Assembly (NCBI GenBank): GCA_020060215.1
Contig: JAGVAP010000123.1
Coordinates: 16,123 to 80,122 of the forward strand
Origin: Deltaproteobacteria bacterium
GTDB lineage: Bacteria > Desulfobacterota > DSM-4660 > Desulfatiglandales > HGW-15
Direction of reading: 5' to 3'
DNA length: 64,000 nt
The notes under the pieces were generated by a model. It worked only from the letters and a program-made list of their open reading frames with translations. It was not told the DNA's origin and made no database searches. A program made the position numbers and the translations under genes. This document shows, in pieces, positions 16,499 through 25,607 of this stretch (position 1 is the stretch's first letter; each line of letters opens with the position of its first letter).

Positions 16499-17278
16499 AT
16501 GAAAAAACAGATCAGAGGCAAGTACAAATTTGGAATGGTCATCGACCTGGATAAGTGCACGGGTTGTGGGACCTGCGTCGTCGCCTGCTCGGCGGAAAAC
16601 AACGTCCCCGTAGGACCGGATGACTCCGACAAGGAAAGGTTCGTCGCCTGGATGCAGCTCTATCGGATCCAGAACGGAAAGCCGTTCCCGCAGACGGAGT
16701 TCTCCTATATTCCACGTCCATGTATGCAGTGCGACCATCATACGCCTTGCGTCTCCGTATGCCCTCCGACGGCTACCGACGTGGACACCGATACGGGGAT
16801 CGTGAGCCAGATCTACACCCGGTGCATTGGATGCAGATACTGCCAGGCTGCCTGCCCCTATCATGCCCGATACTTCAACTGGTGGGATCCCGTCTTTCCC
16901 AAGGGGACCGAACGCCACCTCTCTCCGGAGGTGTCGGCCCGCATGAGAGGGGTCGTCGAGAAATGCACGTTCTGTCACCACCGTTATATGAGGGCCAAGA
17001 CAAAGGCCTATGCGGATGGAAGGCGGGACATCGAGGAAAACGAGTACATCACGGCATGCACCGAGGCCTGCCCGGCACAGGCGATCACGTTCGGCGATCT
17101 CAACAACCCCAAACACAAGGTCTCTCAGCTAGCCAAGAGCCCGAACGCCTTCAGGCTTCTTGAACGCCTCGGAACGGAGCCCAAGGTCTACTATCTCAGT
17201 TCCAAAGAGTGGGTGCGGCTTGCGGCCGACAACTACCTGCCCCATGAGCTCGAAAAGCGCGGCAGGGCGAAGACTTGA
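16499..17278 (+). CDS. qrcC: Qrc complex iron-sulfur subunit (four-cluster ferredoxin type)
   Basis: 259 residues. Cysteine motifs in order: CTGCGTCVVAC, CMQCDHHTPCVSVCP, CIGCRYCQAACPY, and CTFCHH...CTEACPAQAI. Together they provide ligands for four cubane-type clusters, as in the NrfC/DmsB/PsrB family. It conducts electrons between QrcB and the membrane subunit QrcD on the periplasmic side. The ATG at 16499 has AAGGGG 8 nt upstream. No signal peptide is visible, so export probably piggybacks on the QrcB Tat signal. Confidence 0.92.
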   Translation: MKKQIRGKYKFGMVIDLDKCTGCGTCVVACSAENNVPVGPDDSDKERFVAWMQLYRIQNGKPFPQTEFSYIPRPCMQCDHHTPCVSVCPPTATDVDTDTGIVSQIYTRCIGCRYCQAACPYHARYFNWWDPVFPKGTERHLSPEVSARMRGVVEKCTFCHHRYMRAKTKAYADGRRDIEENEYITACTEACPAQAITFGDLNNPKHKVSQLAKSPNAFRLLERLGTEPKVYYLSSKEWVRLAADNYLPHELEKRGRAKT

Positions 17279-17363
17279 CATTCCGGGCGAACAGAACGCT
17301 TCCGACCACGATGGCGGAGCGACGGACTCTTCGACCCCGATGCATTTGCTAGGAGGATGATTG

Positions 17364-18653
17364 ATGGATTCGGCGTTGATCCCAAAAGGCGTGACGAGAA
17401 GTTCCCCCAGAGTGTTCTTTCTGTGGACCCTGCCCTGGCTGGCGCTCCTGGCCTGGGGGGGGGTGAGCGCATTCCTCTGCCTCTGGAAGGGGCTTAACCA
17501 GACCAATATGAGCAATATCTTTGCCTTTGCGCTCTGGATTGTCTTCGACCTGGCAGTGATCGCACTCGGGGCCGGCGCCTTTTTCACAGGTTTTCTCACC
17601 TATATCATCAACCGGAAAGAGCTCAAGGACATCATCAATGCGGCCGTGATCATCGGCTTCATATGCTACTCGGGCGCAGTAGCCATGCTGGGGATAGATA
17701 TCGGCCAGCCCATCAGGGGTTGGTTCATCTTCTGGCATGCCAATGTCCATTCGATGCTTACCGAGGTTTCTTTCTGCATCACCTGCTACCTGGGCGTCCT
17801 GGCCATAGAGTACGTGCCGCTGATCCTGGAGAACAGGAAATTGGATGAAGTCCGGGAGTTTCGGCTCTTCGGGCATAACCTGCACCACATCATGGCTGTG
17901 TTTGCGGCCACGGGGACCTTCCTCTCCTTCTTCCATCAGGGTTCCCTCGGCGGAATGTTCGGCGTCATGTATGCGAGGCCCTTCGCCGCAAGGTGGGAAT
18001 TCTACGTCTGGCCGACCACCTTCTTCCTCTTTGTGCTTTCGGCGATCGCCTCAGGACCCTGCTTCACCATTTTGATCACCCGGCTGACCGAGGCGATCAC
18101 GCGGAAGAAACTCGTCCCGGACGCTGCCGTTCAGACCCTGGCGAAGATCGCCGGCTGGCTGCTGGCCGCCTATATGATCCTGAAGATCGCGGATACCCTT
18201 GCCTGGGTATACGGCATCGTCCCGCGATCCGGACTGGCCTTCATGGATTTCTACAGGCAAGGGCCTTATGGAGTCTGGCTGGTGGTGGCGGAAATCCTCA
18301 TCTTCGGCATCATCCCCGCTATCATGCTCATCGTCCCCTCCGTGAGGGAGAACAAGCCGTTGCTGATCATCGCCTGCCTGATGAACTGCGCGGGGATCGT
18401 TCTCAACCGGTTTGTCTTCATCATCGTGACACTGGCCATTCCGGTGATGCCCTTTGATCGCTTCTGGAGCTACATCCCCACCTGGCAGGAGTGGGGGATC
18501 TCCATGGCCGTGATCGGTTACGGAGTGCTGCTCTTCTCTCTCTCCTACCGGTATCTCCCGGTATTTCCGAAAGAGGTCGAGCTCAATGCCGTCCGGCACA
18601 TCGAAAAGCGGCCGGAACCCAGGGTAGTGGCATCTCCGGCAGGGGCACACTGA
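17364..18653 (+). CDS. qrcD: Qrc complex NrfD-family integral membrane subunit
   Basis: 429 residues with about ten hydrophobic segments, the NrfD/PsrC fold. AGGAGG at 17351-17356 sits 7 nt before the ATG at 17364, which decides the start over the TTG three bases upstream. The GWFIFWHANVHSMLTEVSFCI and GHNLHHIMAVFAATGTFLSFFHQGSLGG segments contain the polar residues expected around the quinone site. It reduces menaquinone with electrons from QrcABC; Qrc has been reported to be electrogenic. Last of the four standard qrc genes, with one more small gene after it. Confidence 0.93.
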   Translation: MDSALIPKGVTRSSPRVFFLWTLPWLALLAWGGVSAFLCLWKGLNQTNMSNIFAFALWIVFDLAVIALGAGAFFTGFLTYIINRKELKDIINAAVIIGFICYSGAVAMLGIDIGQPIRGWFIFWHANVHSMLTEVSFCITCYLGVLAIEYVPLILENRKLDEVREFRLFGHNLHHIMAVFAATGTFLSFFHQGSLGGMFGVMYARPFAARWEFYVWPTTFFLFVLSAIASGPCFTILITRLTEAITRKKLVPDAAVQTLAKIAGWLLAAYMILKIADTLAWVYGIVPRSGLAFMDFYRQGPYGVWLVVAEILIFGIIPAIMLIVPSVRENKPLLIIACLMNCAGIVLNRFVFIIVTLAIPVMPFDRFWSYIPTWQEWGISMAVIGYGVLLFSLSYRYLPVFPKEVELNAVRHIEKRPEPRVVASPAGAH

Positions 18654-18785
18654 GCAGGTGGACCCCGGCCCCGGCGTCGAAATGACGGATGGACTTAACG
18701 GCACTCGCGAAGGGTGTCAAGATTCGAAAACTGTACTTCTGGAGAACGGCGTCAGTGACGTTCGTCTATAGCAAGGAGAACCAGA

Positions 18786-18983
18786 ATGACCCCCTTGTCT
18801 TTTGAATGGAAATGGGCTGCGGATTACTTCATCTTCATGGGGCTGCTCTACCTGGCCCTGGCCGTGATCGGGTGCGGTCTGGTGGTCGCCTACGTGCGCA
18901 CGTGGATGGAGATCCATAAGGAAGAAAAGGCCGAAAAACCCGTCCCGGTGATCCAGTCCAGGCTGAGGTATCCGCAGTATTGA
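18786..18983 (+). CDS. Small single-pass membrane protein downstream of qrcD
   Basis: 65 residues. AGCAAGGAGAACCAG gives a good ribosome-binding site. One transmembrane helix (about residues 12-37, DYFIFMGLLYLALAVIGCG) is followed by a charged cytoplasmic-looking tail (MEIHKEEKAEKPVPVIQSR). It is 132 nt after qrcD on the same strand, with no promoter or terminator that I can see between them, so it is probably co-transcribed. Its length and topology resemble the small accessory subunits of respiratory membrane complexes. I do not know a named Qrc subunit of this type, so function is open. Confidence 0.7.
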   Translation: MTPLSFEWKWAADYFIFMGLLYLALAVIGCGLVVAYVRTWMEIHKEEKAEKPVPVIQSRLRYPQY

Positions 18984-19062
18984 AATGGAATGGATGGAAT
19001 GATGGAATGCCGGGTGAATCGCCCATGCACCATCATTCCATCATTCCACCATTCCAGCCGAT
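18983..19062. repeat. Palindrome of ATGGAATG / CATTCCAT 8-nt words between convergent genes
   Basis: Left arm ATGGAATGGATGGAATGATG, right arm CATCATTCCATCATTCCACC; period 8 nt. It fills the gap between the qrc operon and the convergent nadB, where it could act as a two-way terminator. Confidence 0.75.
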
Positions 19063-19110
19063 TATCCCCCGTTCTCTCAACGCGCCACGCGCCAAGTCGA
19101 TTCCCTGCAG

Positions 19111-20718
19111 CTAAATAGAGGTGACTGTATCCCTTGCCCAGTTCCGGTCGTCCCTGGCGGGGTGGTCCAGGTTGAAGTGAAGTCCCCTGCTCTCTTTTCT
19201 GAGAGAGGCGCAGGTGATGATGAGCTGCGCCACCAGGGCCAGGTTCCTCAGCTCCAAGAGATCCCTGGTGACGATGAAGTTCCAGTAATACTCCCTGATC
19301 TCATCCTGGATGATGTCGATCCTCCTCCTGGCCCTCCGGAGCCTCTTGTCGCTCCTCACGATCCCCACATAGTTCCACATGAAGCGCCGGATCTCATCCC
19401 AGTTGTGGGAGACGATGACCGATTCCTCGCTGTCCGTCGCACTGCCCGCATCCCATAAGGGGGTCTCGGTCAGCGGGGTCCTTCTGTTCGCTTCCAGGTG
19501 CCCCGATGACTCGTCGGCTGCACGTCTGGCAAAGACCAGGGCTTCGAGCAGGGAATTGCTCGCAAGCCTGTTGGCTCCGTGCAGACCGGTGCAGGCGACC
19601 TCGCCGATCGCATAGAGGTTGCTGATGTTGGTCTGGCCGTTCTCATCCGTAAGGAGACCGCCGCACATGTAGTGGGCCGCAGGGACCACCGGGATGGGAC
19701 TCCGGGTGATATCGATCTGGAAACTCAGACAGGTCTCGTAGATATGGGGAAACCTCTCCCTGATGAATTCCGGGGGTCTGTGACTGATGTCCAGGTAGAC
19801 GCAGGGTTCACCGCTCTTTTTCAGCTCCAGATCGATGGACCTCGCCACGATGTCTCGAAAGGCGAGGTCCTTCAGGGGGTGATATTTCTCCATGAATGGT
19901 TTTCCCTTGGAGTCGAGCAGGATTCCTCCCTCTCCCCGGACGGCCTCGGAGATGAGGAAGTTCTTGGCCTGGGGGTGGTAGAGACAGGTGGGGTGAAATT
20001 GGACGAATTCCATGTTGGCGACCTTTACGCCCGCCCTGTAGCCGATGGCCACCCCATCGCCGGACGCGATGTCCGGATTGCTGGTATAGAGGTACACCTT
20101 GCCCGCCCCGCCGGTCGCGAGGACCGTAATTCTCGACAGAAAGGTGAGGACATGGCCCTGCTCGCAGTCCAGGACATAAGCGCCCCAGCACGTCTCCTTC
20201 GTCTCCGAGGCGATGATGCCCCTTTTGATGAGCTTGGACTTGGTGATGAGATCGATCGCCATGTGGTTCTCATAGATAGAGATCCGCCGGTCCTGTTCCA
20301 CTCGCGCGAGCAGGGCCTTCTCGACCTCCTGACCGGTGCGGTCCCTGGTATGCACGATCCGGCGCCTGGTATGTCCCCCCTCCATCCCCAGATCGAGGCC
20401 CTGATCCTCCTTGGTCGAAAAATGGACGCCCAGGGACATGAGCTCCTCGATCCTGGATGGGCCGTCCTCCACCACCATCCTCACAATCTTCTCATTGCAT
20501 AGCCCTGCCCCGGATTCCAGGGTATCGCTGACATGGAGTTCCGGGCTGTCATCCGGAGAGAAGACCGATGCAATCCCCCCCTGTGCATAGTTGGTGGAGG
20601 TCTCCATCCGCTCTTTCTTGGTGACAATGGCTACCGTGCCGGATTTCGCCGCCTGAAGGGCAAATGTGAGGCCTGCGATGCCGCTGCCGATCACCAGGTA
20701 GTCCGTTCTGATTTCCAT
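19111..20718 (-). CDS. nadB: L-aspartate oxidase
   Basis: About 535 residues from the ATG at 20718; the longer upstream frame is not used because the FAD motif (YLVIGSGIAGLTFALQ) follows directly after MEIRTD. Other family segments: NYAQGGIASVF, HTRDRTGQEV, FVQFHPTCLY, and YAIGEVACTGLHGANRLASN. It oxidises L-aspartate to iminoaspartate, the first step of de novo NAD synthesis; nadA and nadC are not in the window. The flavoprotein C-terminal helical domain is complete. Convergent with the qrc operon and divergent from the HAD phosphatase gene. Confidence 0.93.
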   Translation of the reverse strand: MEIRTDYLVIGSGIAGLTFALQAAKSGTVAIVTKKERMETSTNYAQGGIASVFSPDDSPELHVSDTLESGAGLCNEKIVRMVVEDGPSRIEELMSLGVHFSTKEDQGLDLGMEGGHTRRRIVHTRDRTGQEVEKALLARVEQDRRISIYENHMAIDLITKSKLIKRGIIASETKETCWGAYVLDCEQGHVLTFLSRITVLATGGAGKVYLYTSNPDIASGDGVAIGYRAGVKVANMEFVQFHPTCLYHPQAKNFLISEAVRGEGGILLDSKGKPFMEKYHPLKDLAFRDIVARSIDLELKKSGEPCVYLDISHRPPEFIRERFPHIYETCLSFQIDITRSPIPVVPAAHYMCGGLLTDENGQTNISNLYAIGEVACTGLHGANRLASNSLLEALVFARRAADESSGHLEANRRTPLTETPLWDAGSATDSEESVIVSHNWDEIRRFMWNYVGIVRSDKRLRRARRRIDIIQDEIREYYWNFIVTRDLLELRNLALVAQLIITCASLRKESRGLHFNLDHPARDDRNWARDTVTSI

Positions 20719-20972
20719 CCTTCTATTCCCTTTCCGCTCGAACGGAGTCGCTCCCCGACCGGCCCCCGCCCCAAACCCACCATCAACTTCCGTCTTCTCC
20801 ATAGACGTCCGCCGGTTCGGGGGTTCCCCCGTTCAGCAGCAGACGTCAGATGTAAACCGCCCGACATTCCGAGGAGCGAGACGTACAGACCGGTACGTCG
20901 CAGCAAGCTGCCCCGGCGCCAGGCCGGGGAGGGGGGAGGGCAACGCAGGTGAATCGGGCCCGCTTCATGTCA

Positions 20973-21001
20973 TTGACAGACCTGCCGGCCTCCACTAGAC
21001 T
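20973..21001 (+). promoter_or_regulatory. Sigma-70 promoter of HAD phosphatase gene
   Basis: TTGACA (20973-20978), 17-nt spacer, TAGACT (20996-21001; 4 of 6 matches). Transcription would start near 21008 and give a leader of about 175 nt. Confidence 0.6.
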
Positions 21002-21120
21002 AGCACATTACCTTTTGGATTTCCCCAAGGTTTTTGTTGGGGCGGCATGGCTCTCTCCCTGGTCTTCTGTTGTTGTTCCCCAACATTCCCGTGATCCCGT
21101 TGTTCCCATGGTGCAAACTT

Positions 21121-21165
21121 CACCCCCTGAGGGGGTGCAATCAAAGTCGGCCCCTCCGGGGCCGA
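21121..21165 (+). promoter_or_regulatory. Two tandem stem-loops in the 5' leader of the HAD gene
   Basis: CACCCCC-TGA-GGGGGTG (21121-21137) and TCGGCCCC-TCC-GGGGCCGA (21147-21165), both perfect with 3-nt loops and 9 nt apart. The second lies 9 nt before the GGTGGAG ribosome-binding site. Neither has a U-run, so they may act on translation or mRNA stability rather than termination. Confidence 0.65.
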
Positions 21166-21184
21166 TCTTCACTGGTGGAGCTAA

Positions 21185-21835
21185 ATGAAAAAACCTGCGG
21201 CATTGATCTTCGACTGCGACGGCGTGATGTTCGAATCCAAACAGGCCAACATCGAGTTCTACAGCCACATCGCCCGCCATTTCGGTCTTGGGCCCCTGGG
21301 GGAAGCCGATGTGGAGTTCGTTCACATGCATACTGCGGACGAATCCCTTCGCCATCTTTTCAGGGGGAGTCCTCACCTGGAAGAGGCCCTGGCCTACAGG
21401 CTCGAAATGGACTACACCCCCTTCATCGATTATATGGTCATGGAACCGGGGCTGAAGGAGCTTCTGGCTGAGCTGAAGCCGTATGTCGGTCTGGCGGTCG
21501 CCACCAACCGGAGCAATACCATCGGGAAGGTGCTGGAATGGAACGGATTGAGCGGCTATTTCGATATCGTGGTTTCCTCGCTGGATGTAACCCTGCCGAA
21601 ACCCCACCCGGAGTGCATCCACAAGATCTTGAATCACTTCGAACTACCCGCGGCCAGATCCTTCTACGTCGGGGACTCGCTGGTCGATGAGCAGACCGCC
21701 GAGGCTGCAGGCGTCCCTTTCATCAGCTACAAGAACAAACATCTGCGGGCGGTGTTCCACGTCGATCAGATGAAGGAGATTGGGAGGATTGTAAGAAGAT
21801 CGGGCCTGCTGCAAGATCAGCCACAAAGACACTAA
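21185..21835 (+). CDS. HAD-superfamily hydrolase (phosphoglycolate-phosphatase-like)
   Basis: 216 residues. HAD motif I FDCDGVMF (nucleophile Asp in DxD), motif II ATNRS, motif III lysine in LPKPHPEC, motif IV GDSLVDEQTA. A helical cap lies between motifs I and II (C1 type). Such proteins cleave small phosphoesters such as phosphoglycolate or sugar phosphates; the true substrate cannot be read from sequence. GGTGGAG lies 5 nt before the ATG. The 5' leader has two strong hairpins. It is monocistronic, ends in an intergenic palindrome, and is convergent with pilQ. Confidence 0.85.
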   Translation: MKKPAALIFDCDGVMFESKQANIEFYSHIARHFGLGPLGEADVEFVHMHTADESLRHLFRGSPHLEEALAYRLEMDYTPFIDYMVMEPGLKELLAELKPYVGLAVATNRSNTIGKVLEWNGLSGYFDIVVSSLDVTLPKPHPECIHKILNHFELPAARSFYVGDSLVDEQTAEAAGVPFISYKNKHLRAVFHVDQMKEIGRIVRRSGLLQDQPQRH

Positions 21836-21886
21836 GTCACAAAGAAACCCACAGTATCTTTCTTGGTGTCTTCGTGTCTTGGTGGC
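21820..21886. repeat. GACAC-AAG type palindrome between HAD gene and pilQ
   Basis: Left arm GCCACAAAGACACTAAG, right arm CTTCGTGTCTTGGTGGC. Belongs to the GACACGAAGACACAAAG family also found at 29198, 31401, 38533, 43000 and 48477. The left arm overlaps the last codons of the HAD gene. Confidence 0.85.
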
Positions 21887-21898
21887 GGAATTCGGCTG

Positions 21899-24244
21899 CT
21901 ACAGCGTCAGCACCGTCGGCGTCAGGAAGATGATCAGCTCCAGCCGGTCGGCGGTGTTCTTCTTCGCCTTGAAGAGCCATCCCAGCAGCGGGATATCGCC
22001 CAACCCGGGGATCTGCTCGGTCCTGTCGCTGTCGGTCTCCTTGTAGATCCCGCCGATCACCACGGTGTCGCCGGATGCCACCATCATGGTCGTGGTCGCT
22101 TCTTTGGTCATGATGGGGACATTCTCGCCGAGGGCGTGTGCATAGTCCGGCTGATCGTCTTTGACCAGCACCTCCATGATCACCATGTTGTTGGGCGTGA
22201 TCTGGGGTTTGACCTCCAGCTTCAGGCTCGCATCCACCTGCTGGTAGGTCTTGTTCCCGTTGGCGTCCGTCCCGGCGGGGATGACGATCTTGGTGCCCTG
22301 CTGGATGGTCGCCTTGACGGTGTCCCGGGTCACGATCTTGGGGGCGGAAAGGGTCCTCGTCTTGCCCTCCGCCTCTGCTAGGGCGAGAGATGCATCCAGA
22401 TGAAGTCCGGTGAGCGCTCCCCGGGTCAGCTTCGTGAAGGTGAAGCCGATGTTCTCTGCGGGAAAAGCAGCGGCGCTGAACCCGGTGCCGAAGCTGGGAT
22501 TGTAGAGCTTGGAACCGACCGGGAAGTCAGCGGGCACGTTGTCGACCGCCCATGACGGCGCTCCCGCCCATGTGGTATCCCTGTTCCTCCTGACCTGCAT
22601 CTGCGTGGCGTTGTTCCACTGAACACCCAGCGAGCGGGCGAAGGTCGTATCGGCCTGGATGATCCGCGCCTCGATCATGACCTGGGGCGTGGGCTGGTCC
22701 AGCCGTTCCTTGAGGGAAGTCGCCTCCTGGATCTTCGATACCCGGTCGTAGTAGATAATGGTCTTGGTCTGGGTGTCGACGGTGATCTTTCCCTGCTCGC
22801 TTCTCACGGTCCTGTCGATGATATCCCGGATGTTGTTCACATCCTTGTAGTTCACGGTCAGATAGGCCGTCTTCATCTCCTCCTTCTGCTCCTCGGCCTT
22901 TTCCCTCCTTATCCGCTCTTCGTATTCCCGGTCTTTGTCTTCCCTCTTTCTCCTCTCTTCCGCTTCGAGCTGGCTAAGCTGGGCCTTGGTCGTGACCCAG
23001 ATGACGTTTCCTTCCTCCCTCTTGGCAAGGTTGTTGTTCGAGAGGACGAGGTCCAGCGCCTGATCCCAGGGGACGTTCTTGAGTCTCATGGAGACCTGCC
23101 CCTTCACCTCCGGACCCCACACGATGTTGAGGTTGCTGATCTCCCCGAGGAGGCGCAGGATGTTCGTGACATCCGCATTGACGAAATCCATGGTCATCGG
23201 GGTGCCGGTGTAGCCTTTGTTCGGAAGGCCCAGAAGCGGATCGTAGGCCTCCTTCTTGGACGCTGCCGGTGCGATGGACTCTGCGGCCGGGGGTTTGGCT
23301 CCGGAGGCCGGCGCCTGCGCCATTTGCAGGGGAACCACCGATTTCTCCAGAGGCTTGATGGAAGTAGGGCCGAAGTCAATCAGGATGGACTTTGCCTTCT
23401 GATCCACATGAAATGGGACCATTTCCCTCAGGTGGATCGCGATCGTGACCTGTTTCTCGGCAGGGGAATAGGCCGGACGGATCCGCTCTACCACCGCCTG
23501 AAACCGGGAGGAGTCGATCTCTCTCAGGAGCGGCGACGGAATAGCGGCGTTTGGGAGTTTCAGGACCAGCGTATTCACCCCTTTTCTGTCGAGGTCGTAG
23601 GGCGCCTTCTTGTCCGTGGTGACCGTGATCCGGGACTTGCCCTGGCCGAGCATCGTGAAGTCCAGACCGAGGATCTGGTTTTGGTTGGATGGCTTGGCGT
23701 CGAAAAAGATCCTGGGCTCGGCAGCCGGGATCAAGGACTCTTTCGGTGCCTCCAGGGCCGGGGAGGGCGGGGCCCCCCCTGCGGGTCCGGCAACGGCCGC
23801 CTGCTTCGGCGTAAGGACCACCTTGATGGTACCGTCCTTGGCCTGGATGTCGTGCTCCAGGGGGAGCACGAGCACGATCGTCATTCGGGTCATCGCAGGC
23901 TGGTCCTTTATCCGTTCGAAGAGGATATCCCGGATATTGCCGCCGTATACGGGCGTCTGCAGGGGCAGGTCCTTCCCTGCCTTCCCTTCGATATCGAGGA
24001 CCACCCGTGGCGGATCCATGAGTTTGAAGGCCGTATAAGGGACCGACCTGGAATTGACCACTTCCACGACGGTTCTTTGCAGAGCTGAATGGACCTTCAT
24101 GGTTTGGATGACGGGACCGGCGGCTTCCTCCGAAGTCGAGGTATTGATCGGGGGGGTTGCACATCCGGTCAGGAACAGGACGGCTCCAGCGAGACAGGCG
24201 AACCAGGTCCTACGCCTCAGCTCATCCTTCGGCCTCTTCCCCAT
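21899..24244 (-). CDS. pilQ: Type IV pilus secretin PilQ
   Basis: 781 residues from the ATG at 24244 (AAGGAGAG 8 nt upstream). A lipoprotein signal (LAGAVLFLTGC) is followed by two AMIN domains (VVEVVNSRSVPYTAFKL... and ITVTTDKKAPYD...), an STN domain (DFVNADVTNILRLLGEIS), a charged linker rich in E/K/R, a secretin N domain and the C-terminal secretin beta-barrel with ASGDTVVIGGIYK and IPGLGDIPLLGWLF. It forms the outer-membrane gate for the pilus. The lipobox is a departure from the classical cleaved PilQ signal. Last gene of pilMNOPQ. Confidence 0.94.
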   Translation of the reverse strand: MGKRPKDELRRRTWFACLAGAVLFLTGCATPPINTSTSEEAAGPVIQTMKVHSALQRTVVEVVNSRSVPYTAFKLMDPPRVVLDIEGKAGKDLPLQTPVYGGNIRDILFERIKDQPAMTRMTIVLVLPLEHDIQAKDGTIKVVLTPKQAAVAGPAGGAPPSPALEAPKESLIPAAEPRIFFDAKPSNQNQILGLDFTMLGQGKSRITVTTDKKAPYDLDRKGVNTLVLKLPNAAIPSPLLREIDSSRFQAVVERIRPAYSPAEKQVTIAIHLREMVPFHVDQKAKSILIDFGPTSIKPLEKSVVPLQMAQAPASGAKPPAAESIAPAASKKEAYDPLLGLPNKGYTGTPMTMDFVNADVTNILRLLGEISNLNIVWGPEVKGQVSMRLKNVPWDQALDLVLSNNNLAKREEGNVIWVTTKAQLSQLEAEERRKREDKDREYEERIRREKAEEQKEEMKTAYLTVNYKDVNNIRDIIDRTVRSEQGKITVDTQTKTIIYYDRVSKIQEATSLKERLDQPTPQVMIEARIIQADTTFARSLGVQWNNATQMQVRRNRDTTWAGAPSWAVDNVPADFPVGSKLYNPSFGTGFSAAAFPAENIGFTFTKLTRGALTGLHLDASLALAEAEGKTRTLSAPKIVTRDTVKATIQQGTKIVIPAGTDANGNKTYQQVDASLKLEVKPQITPNNMVIMEVLVKDDQPDYAHALGENVPIMTKEATTTMMVASGDTVVIGGIYKETDSDRTEQIPGLGDIPLLGWLFKAKKNTADRLELIIFLTPTVLTL

Positions 24245-24303
24245 AATGACTCTCCTTAGTTCGTTCATTGCCCACCACTCGTTTCGCACGCAAAACCCCG
24301 AGG

Positions 24304-24960
24304 TCACTCGAGAGTAGGGAGTTTCTTGGGTATATCCTTGTACTGAACAGTTCCCCTGAAGTCTTTGTACTCCTCCCGGATGACTACCTCTTTGTCGGTG
24401 ACAGCATAAACCATGCCACTATTCGTTCCGATCGGGGTGCCCTTCCGGATCACATGGCCGACTCCCTTGGAGTCGCGCACCATAGCCCAGTTGCCTTTGG
24501 GGCTCAATACGATGGCGATCAACTCCAGCTGAGAAAGATCCAGGGTCTCGAGATAGGTTTGCGGTTTCCTCTGTTTCTGCTCTTCAACGGCCTCCTGTTC
24601 CGCCAGAAAGGTTTTGAAGGGGTCGGTCTTTCCGGTCGGATCATAGGTGTATTTTGCCGCACCTCCCTCTTTTGCCGCTGCATCTGATTCAGACGGTCCC
24701 GTGCCCTCGAAGATCTTCTGCATGGGCCTGCTTTCCTTGTACACGGCCTCATGCGGTACGGCAGAGGAGATTGGAGCATGAGAAAACAGGAAGACCAAGG
24801 TGAGGAGAGATGCCTGGACGAGCCCGACTCTTTGAGACGAACCGCCGATGCAGGATCGGACAAGTGGGGTGGTCCCCTCGAAGGGTGATTTTCCCCCCCC
24901 GTCGTAACGACCCCTAGCCGGCGTTTGCGAAAGGGCGCTATTTCTTGGGAGCCGGGCCAT
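24304..24960 (-). CDS. pilP: Type IV pilus assembly protein PilP
   Basis: 218 residues. The start at 24960 lies inside the 3' end of pilO (23-nt overlap) and is supported by AAGGGGGA 8 nt upstream. There is a long N-terminus (about 43 residues) before the hydrophobic segment (LVQASLLTLVFLFSHA); no lipobox is seen, unlike many PilP. The periplasmic part has the family core: DPFKTFL, LETLDLSQLELIAIVLS, NWAMVRDSKGVGHVIRKGTPIG. PilP bridges the PilNO inner-membrane heterodimer to PilQ. Confidence 0.9.
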   Translation of the reverse strand: MARLPRNSALSQTPARGRYDGGGKSPFEGTTPLVRSCIGGSSQRVGLVQASLLTLVFLFSHAPISSAVPHEAVYKESRPMQKIFEGTGPSESDAAAKEGGAAKYTYDPTGKTDPFKTFLAEQEAVEEQKQRKPQTYLETLDLSQLELIAIVLSPKGNWAMVRDSKGVGHVIRKGTPIGTNSGMVYAVTDKEVVIREEYKDFRGTVQYKDIPKKLPTLE

Positions 24961-25531
24961 CGGTTTCCCCCTTGAATCGATAGGTTACAGCATCGCACTT
25001 CGTGTTCAGAATCGTGGACCTTGCCCCATCGGGCACCATGGAGACGTTCAGTATGTTTACGATCCTCTCCATTGCACCGACCTTGTCGAAGAAGACCGCC
25101 ACATGGTGATAGTTGCCCCTGACCTCGATGGAGACCGGGATCTCTACATAGAAATCCTGCATCTTCTCTCTCTGTGGGTTAAAAAGACGGAACTCGAGTT
25201 GAGAATCGCTGCCGAGCTGGGTGATCGTCTTCAGCAGGGTCGGGATCTCCTTCGTATTGGGCAGCAGTTTCAGTGCATCCTTGAACTGGGTATCGGTCTC
25301 GGCCCATTCCGCCTCGAACTGCGCCAGCCGTCTGGCCGTGACCCTCGCCTTTGCAAGCTTCTGCTCGAGGGACGCGATCTCCTGCTTGGTCTTGTCGATT
25401 TCCTCTGTCTTGGGGATATAGACAAACCAGACGAACAACCCGGCTATCACGATCACCGTCCCCGCGAGGATCGCAATCCTGAACCCCATCTTGATCTTTT
25501 CTATCTTTTCGAATACAGGTCCCAGGTCCAT
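24938..25531 (-). CDS. pilO: Type IV pilus assembly protein PilO
   Basis: 197 residues. A short cytoplasmic N-terminus, one membrane helix (residues 16-38, FRIAILAGTVIVIAGLFVWF), a coiled coil (KTKQEIASLEQKLAKARVTA) and a ferredoxin-like periplasmic domain containing the PILPxxx-like segment LKLLPNTKEIPTLLKTI. It pairs with PilN and connects to PilP. The 3' end overlaps pilP; 76 nt separate it from pilN. Confidence 0.92.
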   Translation of the reverse strand: MDLGPVFEKIEKIKMGFRIAILAGTVIVIAGLFVWFVYIPKTEEIDKTKQEIASLEQKLAKARVTARRLAQFEAEWAETDTQFKDALKLLPNTKEIPTLLKTITQLGSDSQLEFRLFNPQREKMQDFYVEIPVSIEVRGNYHHVAVFFDKVGAMERIVNILNVSMVPDGARSTILNTKCDAVTYRFKGETDGPAPKK

Positions 25532-25607
25532 AACCCGATCCTCTTCTCGAGATCGTGCCCGTGATTCGCGTACGTCTGTTGTTTTACCCTAACGTTCGAG
25601 CCTCACG

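Larger units (their letters stand above)
20719..21184. other. Divergent regulatory gap (nadB / HAD phosphatase)
   Basis: 466 bp. On the plus strand it holds a sigma-70 promoter at 20973-21001 and a leader of about 180 nt with two adjacent hairpins (21121-21137, 21147-21165) just before the HAD gene. I could not identify a nadB promoter with confidence on the minus strand. Confidence 0.6.

Noticed and set aside
21147..21165. Intrinsic terminator before the HAD gene
   Set aside because: Strong stem but no U-run, and it would end the gene's own transcript.
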